From contig CAUCKA010000023.1 in assembly GCA_958443265.1 (NCBI GenBank), positions 1-18,552 of the forward strand: a stretch of DNA of 18,552 nt, given 5' to 3'. The translations under genes were made by a program, and so were the position numbers. This document shows positions 14,119-18,552 of the stretch, one piece after another. How positions within the stretch are numbered: position 1 is the stretch's first letter; each line of letters starts with the position of its first letter. The stretch comes from an uncultured Collinsella sp. (GTDB lineage Bacteria > Actinomycetota > Coriobacteriia > Coriobacteriales > Coriobacteriaceae). The notes below the pieces were generated by a model. It was not told the origin of the DNA. It was given only the letters and a program-made list of their open reading frames with translations, and made no database searches.

Positions 14119-16449
14119 TTAAGCGGAAACTGCGGCGGAAGCAGTGTTGGTCTCGTCCTCGTCGGTCCATGCATGCTTGGGCATGGGACGGAAGATCTGG
14201 AAGAGCATCGCAACCAGCAGCACGATGGCTACAATCGTCCAAATACCAAACTGGCCCAACACAAACAGGTTGTAGAACTGGTTGATGAACAGGCCGATGA
14301 CCCAAGCAAAGGCGCACTCGTAGCCGATGGCGATAGCGGTCCACTTGCCGGAATCCATCTGGTTGCGGATGGTGCCCATGGCTGCGAAGCACGGAGCGCA
14401 CAGCAGGTTGAAGGCACCAAAGGCCACGCAAGCACCCATGGTGGGGAACATGCCCGCAAACGCGGTCCACAGGCTCGGGTCGGTCTCGCCAGCATCGGCG
14501 ACGGAGAGCAGCGAGCCGGCGGTAGCGACGACATTCTCCTTAGCCACGAGGCCGGAGACGGTCAGCGCAGTGGCCTGCCAGGTGCTAAAGCCGAGCGGGG
14601 CGAAGATCCAAGCGACCAGGTTGCCGAGCATGGCGAGCACGGAGTAATCCATGAACTCCTCGGGGATGCCGTCCATCGCAGGCAGGAAGCCAAAGGAACC
14701 GTTGTAGCTGCCAAAGTTGGAGAGGAACCAAACGACGACGGTGGACGCGAAGATGACCGTACCGGCCTTCTTGATAAAGGCCCAGCAGCGCTCCCACACG
14801 TGCAGCGCCCAAGAACGGATCGCCGGGAAGTGGTAGGCAGGAAGCTCCATAACAAACGGCGTCGGGCGACCGGCGAAGAGCTTGGTCTTCTTGAGCATGA
14901 GGCCCGAAGCAATGACGGCAAAGACGCCCAGGAAGTAGAAGAGCGGGCTGATCCACGCGGCGGTGGTCGAAGAATCGCCGATGATGGAACCCATGAGCAG
15001 GGCGATGATCGGCAGCTTGGCACCGCAGGGAATAAACGTGGTGGTCATGACCGTCATGCGGCGGTCCTTCTCGTTCTCGATGGTCTTGGTGGCCATGACG
15101 CCGGGGACGCCGCAGCCCGAGGACACGAGCATGGGGATAAAGGACTTACCGGACAGGCCAAAGCGGCGGAACACGCGGTCCATGATAAAGGCGACGCGGG
15201 CCATGTAGCCGCAGTCCTCCAGGAAGGACAGCATCACAAAGAGCAGGAACATCTGCGGGACGAAGCCGAAGATGGCGCCCAGGCCGCCGACGATGCCGTC
15301 GCAGACCAGCGAATCGACCAGGCCGCCGTCCTCGGTGCCGCCCGCCACAAGGGCGTCGTGCACCATGGTGGTGATACCCGGGACATAGGGGCCGTACTCC
15401 GCCGGGTCAATCGAATCGGCAGCGTCCTCACCCACAGCCTCGACAGCCGCATCATACGCATCGCGACCCTGACCGAGCACGTACCAACCGTCGGTGCCGA
15501 AGAGCTGGTCGTTGGTGAAGTCGGTCACCGTGCCGCCCAGGGTAGAAACGGCGATGTAGTACACGCAAAACATGATGACCACAAAGATCGGCAGGCCCAG
15601 GATACGGTTGGTAACCACGCGGTCGATCTTCTCGGAGGTGCTCATCTTGGCAGGAGCCTTGGTCATGCACTCGTCGATAATGTGGGCAATCACGCCATAG
15701 CGCTCGCCGGTGATGATGGACTCGGCGTCGTCGTCGCAATCCTGCTCGCACTGGGCGACCAGCTGCTCAACGCGAGCGGCCTTCTCCTTGGTGAGGTTGA
15801 TGAGCTTGCAGGCGTCCGCGTCGCGCTCAAACAGCTTGACAGCGTAGTAGCGACGCTTGTTGGCGGGAACGCTCGCCGGCAGGTTGTTCTCGATGTGGTC
15901 CAGAACGTCCTCGATAGAGGAATCGAACTTGTGCTCCGGCACCTGGCCCTTGGAAGCAGCGGACTTCTTAACCTGCTCGAAAAGCTCCTTGATGCCCTTG
16001 TTCTTAAGGGCCGAGATCATCATGACCGGGCAGCCGAGCTTCTTGGACAGCTTGTCGGTGTCGATCTTGTCGCCGTTCTTCTCGACCAAGTCGGCCATGT
16101 TGAGGGCGACGACCACGGGCAGGCCGGTCTCGATAACCTGAAGCGCCAGGTACAGGTTGCGCTCGAGGTTGGTGGCATCGACCACCTGGACGACGACATC
16201 GGGCTCGCCGCTCATGAGGTAATCGCGCGAGCACTGCTCCTCGGGGCTGTAGGGGGAAAGCGAGTAGATGCCGGGGAGGTCCGTAATCGTGACGTTCTTG
16301 TCACTCAGGAGCTTGGCTTCCTTTTTCTCAACCGTGACGCCGGGCCAGTTGCCAACGTAGCCGTTGGCGCCGGTGATCAGGTTGAAAAGCGTGGTCTTGC
16401 CGCAGTTGGGGTTACCCGCCAGCGCGACATGGATCTGAGAATCCGCCAT
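14119..16449 (-). CDS. feoB: Ferrous iron transporter FeoB
   Basis: 776-residue inner-membrane Fe(II) transporter. The N-terminal G domain has G1 GNPNCGKT (12-19), G2 Thr in GVTVE (T39 or neighbour), G3 DLPG (57-60) and G4 NMAD (117-120), then a helical GDI-like region to about 260. The membrane part holds the two Gate regions (for example SGCGVPGVMATKT and GAKLPIIALL) and ends in several hydrophobic helices and an acidic tail. An acidic, Gly-rich extracytoplasmic insertion follows the first membrane helices (DGWYVLGQGRD to VDSLVCDGI). The length is typical and all G motifs are intact. ATG 16449 follows AAGGA. Two feoA genes precede it. Confidence 0.97.
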   Translation of the reverse strand: MADSQIHVALAGNPNCGKTTLFNLITGANGYVGNWPGVTVEKKEAKLLSDKNVTITDLPGIYSLSPYSPEEQCSRDYLMSGEPDVVVQVVDATNLERNLYLALQVIETGLPVVVALNMADLVEKNGDKIDTDKLSKKLGCPVMMISALKNKGIKELFEQVKKSAASKGQVPEHKFDSSIEDVLDHIENNLPASVPANKRRYYAVKLFERDADACKLINLTKEKAARVEQLVAQCEQDCDDDAESIITGERYGVIAHIIDECMTKAPAKMSTSEKIDRVVTNRILGLPIFVVIMFCVYYIAVSTLGGTVTDFTNDQLFGTDGWYVLGQGRDAYDAAVEAVGEDAADSIDPAEYGPYVPGITTMVHDALVAGGTEDGGLVDSLVCDGIVGGLGAIFGFVPQMFLLFVMLSFLEDCGYMARVAFIMDRVFRRFGLSGKSFIPMLVSSGCGVPGVMATKTIENEKDRRMTVMTTTFIPCGAKLPIIALLMGSIIGDSSTTAAWISPLFYFLGVFAVIASGLMLKKTKLFAGRPTPFVMELPAYHFPAIRSWALHVWERCWAFIKKAGTVIFASTVVVWFLSNFGSYNGSFGFLPAMDGIPEEFMDYSVLAMLGNLVAWIFAPLGFSTWQATALTVSGLVAKENVVATAGSLLSVADAGETDPSLWTAFAGMFPTMGACVAFGAFNLLCAPCFAAMGTIRNQMDSGKWTAIAIGYECAFAWVIGLFINQFYNLFVLGQFGIWTIVAIVLLVAMLFQIFRPMPKHAWTDEDETNTASAAVSA

Positions 16450-16524
16450 TCAATCCTTCTTCCTTGTGTGCCCGCGCTGCTTTCTCCGCGCAGGCTGGAT
16501 AATGTGCTTCAAAGATGCTGCATT

Positions 16525-16544
16525 AAGTTAGAAAAACCTAACTT
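16525..16544. promoter_or_regulatory. DtxR/IdeR-like dyad upstream of feoB
   Basis: AAGTTAG (16525-16531) and CTAACTT (16538-16544) are exact reverse complements around a 6-base spacer. On the minus strand the core reads TTAGG-n5-CTAAC, resembling actinobacterial iron-repressor boxes (TTAGGTTAGCCTAACCTAA). It lies 75-95 bp before the feoB start, in the 123-bp gap after feoA, suggesting an internal iron-controlled promoter. Confidence 0.5.
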
Positions 16545-16572
16545 TATCTGCAGAAATATGTGCCGCCGGCCC

Positions 16573-16794
16573 TTACTGGACCTCGACGACGGCAGCCTCC
16601 TCCTTGCGGATGGAGAGCTCGTAGCCACGCACGTTGATCTCGACCGGATCTCCGAGCGGTGCAACCTTTACGACCTTGAACGAAGTGCCCTTGATGAGCC
16701 CCAGGTCCATAAGGTGGCGGCGAAGCGCACCCTCACCGTGAAGCTTGACGATGGTGGAGCTCTCGCCCACCTTAACGTCACCCAACGTCTTCAT
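16573..16794 (-). CDS. feoA: FeoA, SH3-like ferrous iron transport accessory protein
   Basis: 73 residues, one FeoA domain: GESSTIVKL, then LRRHLMDLGLIKGTSFKVVKVAPLGDP, ending in a VEINVRGYELSIRKEEAAVVEV beta hairpin. It is a small cytosolic partner of FeoB. It is the second of two feoA genes, 37 bp after the first, and 123 bp ahead of feoB. ATG 16794 follows AAAGGGGG. Closer than its neighbour to the classic FeoA pattern, with a PLGDPVEI segment. Confidence 0.94.
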   Translation of the reverse strand: MKTLGDVKVGESSTIVKLHGEGALRRHLMDLGLIKGTSFKVVKVAPLGDPVEINVRGYELSIRKEEAAVVEVQ

Positions 16795-16831
16795 TTACTT
16801 GTCCCCCTTTCGGTTTTTTAAATGCTGCGGA

Positions 16832-17074
16832 CTAACTGACGGTCATGATGTGCATGGCAACCTTGGAATCGATACCAAAGCGTGCGCCCAGCACCGTGAC
16901 GATGATATTGGCGCCACTCGAGCTCACCACGTGAATTTCGCTGCCCTCGACAAAGCCGAGGTCCTTGAGGTGGTGCTTCATATCCTCATTGCCCTTTACA
17001 CGAGACACGCGCACGGTTTCGCCCGCTTTTACCATCGAAAGCGGCATTGCCGGCATCTGCGGTCCGCAAGACAT
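16832..17074 (-). CDS. feoA: Second FeoA-like protein
   Basis: 80 residues: a short Met/Pro-rich lead (MSCGPQMPAMPLSMV) followed by a FeoA domain (GETVRVSRV, MKHHLKDLGFVEGSEIHVVS, NIIVTVLGARFGIDSKVAMHIMTV). It is the first gene of the feo operon. ATG 17074 has TAGGAG 6 bases upstream. Tandem FeoA proteins ahead of FeoB are common in Gram-positive bacteria; the two copies differ in the loop after the central helix, which suggests distinct roles rather than a recent duplication. Confidence 0.92.
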   Translation of the reverse strand: MSCGPQMPAMPLSMVKAGETVRVSRVKGNEDMKHHLKDLGFVEGSEIHVVSSSGANIIVTVLGARFGIDSKVAMHIMTVS

Positions 17075-17116
17075 GAGTGGCTCCTAACGTCAGTTCGTCC
17101 TCAACATCGACGCGGT

Positions 17117-17170
17117 AAAAGTTAACCACATCTATGTTCGCTTTAGTAAACTAGCACGTGGTTAACTTTT
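17117..17170. promoter_or_regulatory. Paired inverted AAAAGTTAACCAC sites in the feo promoter region
   Basis: AAAAGTTAACCAC (17117-17129) and its exact reverse complement (17158-17170) flank a 28-bp AT-rich spacer, 43-96 bp before the first feoA. Each arm also contains the palindrome GTTAAC. The spacing would let a dimeric metalloregulator bind both sides of the promoter. The core 10-mer recurs before the FeoB-associated gene. Confidence 0.55.
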
Positions 17171-17216
17171 TGGAAAGGGTCCCCATTTAGATTCCGAAAA
17201 GTTTCCTATACGAAAC

Positions 17217-17252
17217 AAAAAGGCGCGGCAAAGAGCTGTCCTTTGCCGCGCC
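17217..17252 (-). terminator. Rho-independent terminator of the HPr gene
   Basis: A perfect 12-bp stem (17222-17233 GGCGCGGCAAAG with 17241-17252) closes a 7-base loop; TTTTT follows on the minus strand (17221-17217). It begins 9 bp past the stop of the HPr gene. Confidence 0.93.
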
Positions 17253-17261
17253 CTGTCATGC

Positions 17262-17510
17262 TTAGAGCGAGAGGTTTCTGATCGACGTGACGCAGGAAGC
17301 CTCGTCTACGCCCGAAACGCGGAAGATGATGTCCTCGCCGCACTCGCCGTAGAGAGCCATGAGCCCCATTACATCGCGGCCGTCGGTATGGCGATCGCCG
17401 ATACTGACCGATACGTTGCTACGATGCTTGGCAATGATGTCGTAAAGCAGCGCAACCGGGCGGGCATGCAGTCCCAACGGATCTTTAATCGTCTTTGTAA
17501 ACTCGACCAT
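17262..17510 (-). CDS. ptsH: HPr phosphocarrier protein of the PTS, with Asp at position 46
   Basis: 82 residues, the normal HPr length. HPr passes phosphate from enzyme I to sugar-specific EII components. The phospho-accepting site LGLHARPV places His15 and Arg17 in the canonical positions. At the regulatory site the usual KSIMGVM reads RDVMGLM, giving Asp46 where HPr kinase/phosphorylase would modify Ser46. The start is ATG 17510, with GGGAGGGG just upstream; an in-frame start at 17555 would add 15 non-family residues. It is monocistronic with a strong terminator. The protein is Cys-containing (C57, C73), which is uncommon. Confidence 0.92.
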   Translation of the reverse strand: MVEFTKTIKDPLGLHARPVALLYDIIAKHRSNVSVSIGDRHTDGRDVMGLMALYGECGEDIIFRVSGVDEASCVTSIRNLSL

Positions 17511-17612
17511 GTCCCCTCCCGCGGCATCGCACATTCGGCCGGCAAACCCAGCCACGTGGTAGTTATTGTAGCGTTAGATGCTTGTCGAGAGCTCCTCTGA
17601 ACACCTCGTGGG

Positions 17613-17822
17613 CAAAAAGTGGCAAATATGAGTACTGTCACCAATTTAGTAGCAGCAAAATCGAGAGCAAAGTGCCTACTTTGAGCGATTCGAAGAGGTT
17701 GAAAGCCGTCAAACGCCCTTTAAAGGGGGTTAGATAAATTGATTTTGAGCCCGTTTTTGCTCAGAACAGGCCGAAAAATATGACACCTCTTTTGCAACAG
17801 TACTCATATTTGGCATTTTTTG
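17613..17822. repeat. 210-bp element with 26-bp near-perfect inverted ends
   Basis: The 421 bp between the HPr and transporter genes hold no gene. Bases 17613-17638 (CAAAAAGTGGCAAATATGAG...) and 17797-17822 are inverted repeats with 2 mismatches in 26; the inner 16 bp (17623-17638 with 17797-17812) match exactly. The interior is AT-rich and contains CCCTTTAAAGGG near 17720 and an extra AAATATGA (17776-17783) able to pair with 17804-17811 as an alternative hairpin. No transposase or target duplication is visible. It may be a MITE-like element or a structured noncoding RNA. Confidence 0.65.
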
Positions 17823-17854
17823 ACCACGGGGTCCAAAACCATGCCCCAAAACAC

Positions 17855-17884
17855 AAAAGGAGGGGCCTCGTAAGGCCCCTCCTT
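17855..17884 (-). terminator. Rho-independent terminator of the transporter gene
   Basis: A perfect 12-bp stem (17857-17868 AAGGAGGGGCCT with 17873-17884) with a 4-base CGTA loop; TTTTGTGTTTT follows on the minus strand. It begins 48 bp past the transporter stop. Confidence 0.93.
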
Positions 17885-17931
17885 AGGAAAGGGAATCGAT
17901 TTATTCCACAGCCGCAGATTAATCCTAGCCG

Positions 17932-18552
17932 CTACTCCATCATGTCGAGGACGGAGGGGCGCAGCTCGCTCTCGGCGGCCTCGGGATCGGTCTCGCGCAG
18001 GCGGTTGATATAGCGGTTGTACCACATCACGGCAAGGCCCAGGAAGACAACTACACCGCCAACGTTGTAGACCAGTGTCAGCCACAGAGGCTGATCGAGC
18101 GGGATGGTGCCGCAGATAAGCACGAAGCAGAAGACCACAAGCAGGAATGCAGCAATGGCCAGGCCAAAGGTACGCGAACCCATGCGGAAGCCACGGGGAG
18201 CAGCGTCGAAGTTCTTGCGCAGCATAAAGTAGGCAAGCAGGATCAGCAGCGGCGGGAGCAGAGCGGTGGCAGCCGTCATGTTGGTGACGATCATGAGCAG
18301 GTCGTCTAGGTTGCCGGAGCCCAGGGCCGGGATGATCAGGATGGGGACGACGATGGCAAACTGCAGCCAGGCAGCGCGGGCAGGAATGCCGTGCTCGTTG
18401 AGCTCGACGATCTTGCTACCAAAGACGCCCTTGGGGATCTCGGTGAAGAAGACCTTGATGGGAGCAGAGGTCCACATCATGAGGGAGCCCAGCGTGGCAG
18501 ACACTATGACCCAATCCGAGGGCACTAAAAAGACAGGAGCCCCCGCTCGTGA
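17932..18552 (-). CDS. APC-family amino acid permease/antiporter (N-terminus outside window)
   Basis: The last 206 residues of a polytopic membrane protein; the frame is open to the right edge (SRAGAPVFLVPSDWVIVSATLG...). The segment SAPIKVFFTEIPKGVFGSKI followed by LNEHGIPARAAWLQF is the pattern of amino acid transporters of the APC superfamily, close to the glutamate/GABA- or YjeM-like branches, where a helix is followed by a charged cytosolic loop. About five further hydrophobic helices follow, and the protein ends in a charged tail (RLRETDPEAAESELRPSVLDMME). Substrate cannot be determined from this part. A GTG at 18525 could be read as a start but the preceding frame is open and hydrophobic, so a longer gene is much more likely. 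Confidence 0.85.
   Translation of the reverse strand, partial: SRAGAPVFLVPSDWVIVSATLGSLMMWTSAPIKVFFTEIPKGVFGSKIVELNEHGIPARAAWLQFAIVVPILIIPALGSGNLDDLLMIVTNMTAATALLPPLLILLAYFMLRKNFDAAPRGFRMGSRTFGLAIAAFLLVVFCFVLICGTIPLDQPLWLTLVYNVGGVVVFLGLAVMWYNRYINRLRETDPEAAESELRPSVLDMME

Noticed and set aside
14068..16821. Plus-strand open frame of about 917 codons opposite feoB and feoA
   Set aside because: Spans several real genes and the feo terminator on the opposite strand; translation is His/Gly/Asp-rich shadow sequence.

Overview
The window is high-GC bacterial DNA in which every credible gene lies on the minus strand, so transcription runs from high to low coordinates. Gene content suggests a gut Actinobacterium of the class Coriobacteriia, Collinsella or a close relative. 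The pointers are an OmpR-type GlnR-like orphan regulator next to glnA, an actinobacterial-type GlnR box, a feoA-feoA-feoB operon with TTAGG/CTAAC-like dyads, and a fused flavin reductase of the 2,4-dienoyl-CoA reductase/BaiH kind. The assignment is an inference from gene content; no 16S or marker gene is present.

Layout in transcription order (right to left). 18552-17932: C-terminal part of an APC-family amino acid transporter, with a strong terminator. 17822-17613: a noncoding element with 26-bp inverted ends. 17510-17262: HPr of the phosphotransferase system, with Asp where the regulatory Ser46 normally sits. 17074-13743: ferrous iron uptake genes (feoA, feoA, feoB, and a FeoB-associated Cys-rich membrane peptide) with a repeated AGTTAACCAC motif and a separate dyad in the control regions. 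13640-10795: a large FMN/FAD/Fe-S reductase followed by a GntR/FCD regulator. 10670-8753: a LacI-type regulator, then a type VII (MntA/HepT) toxin-antitoxin pair whose antitoxin carries an extra ribbon-helix-helix/RelB-like N-terminus. 8619-6569: glnA then a GlnR-like regulator; the GlnA lacks several metal-binding and catalytic residues of glutamine synthetase. 6384-4304: a lower-GC three-gene cassette encoding a secreted papain-like cysteine protease, a small membrane-anchored protein and an exported protein. 4131-2671: HtrA/DegP-like membrane-anchored serine protease. 2534-2332: a second noncoding element with perfect 28-bp inverted ends. 2223-1: NAD-dependent DNA ligase, cut by the left edge.

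The most notable points are the apparently catalytically compromised GlnA paired with GlnR and a candidate GlnR box, the HPr with a built-in Asp46, the AT-richer secreted-protease cassette, the RHH-MntA fusion, the shared motif around the feo genes, and the two roughly 205-bp inverted-repeat elements, each just upstream of a housekeeping gene. No rRNA, tRNA, CRISPR array or recognisable transposase was seen.
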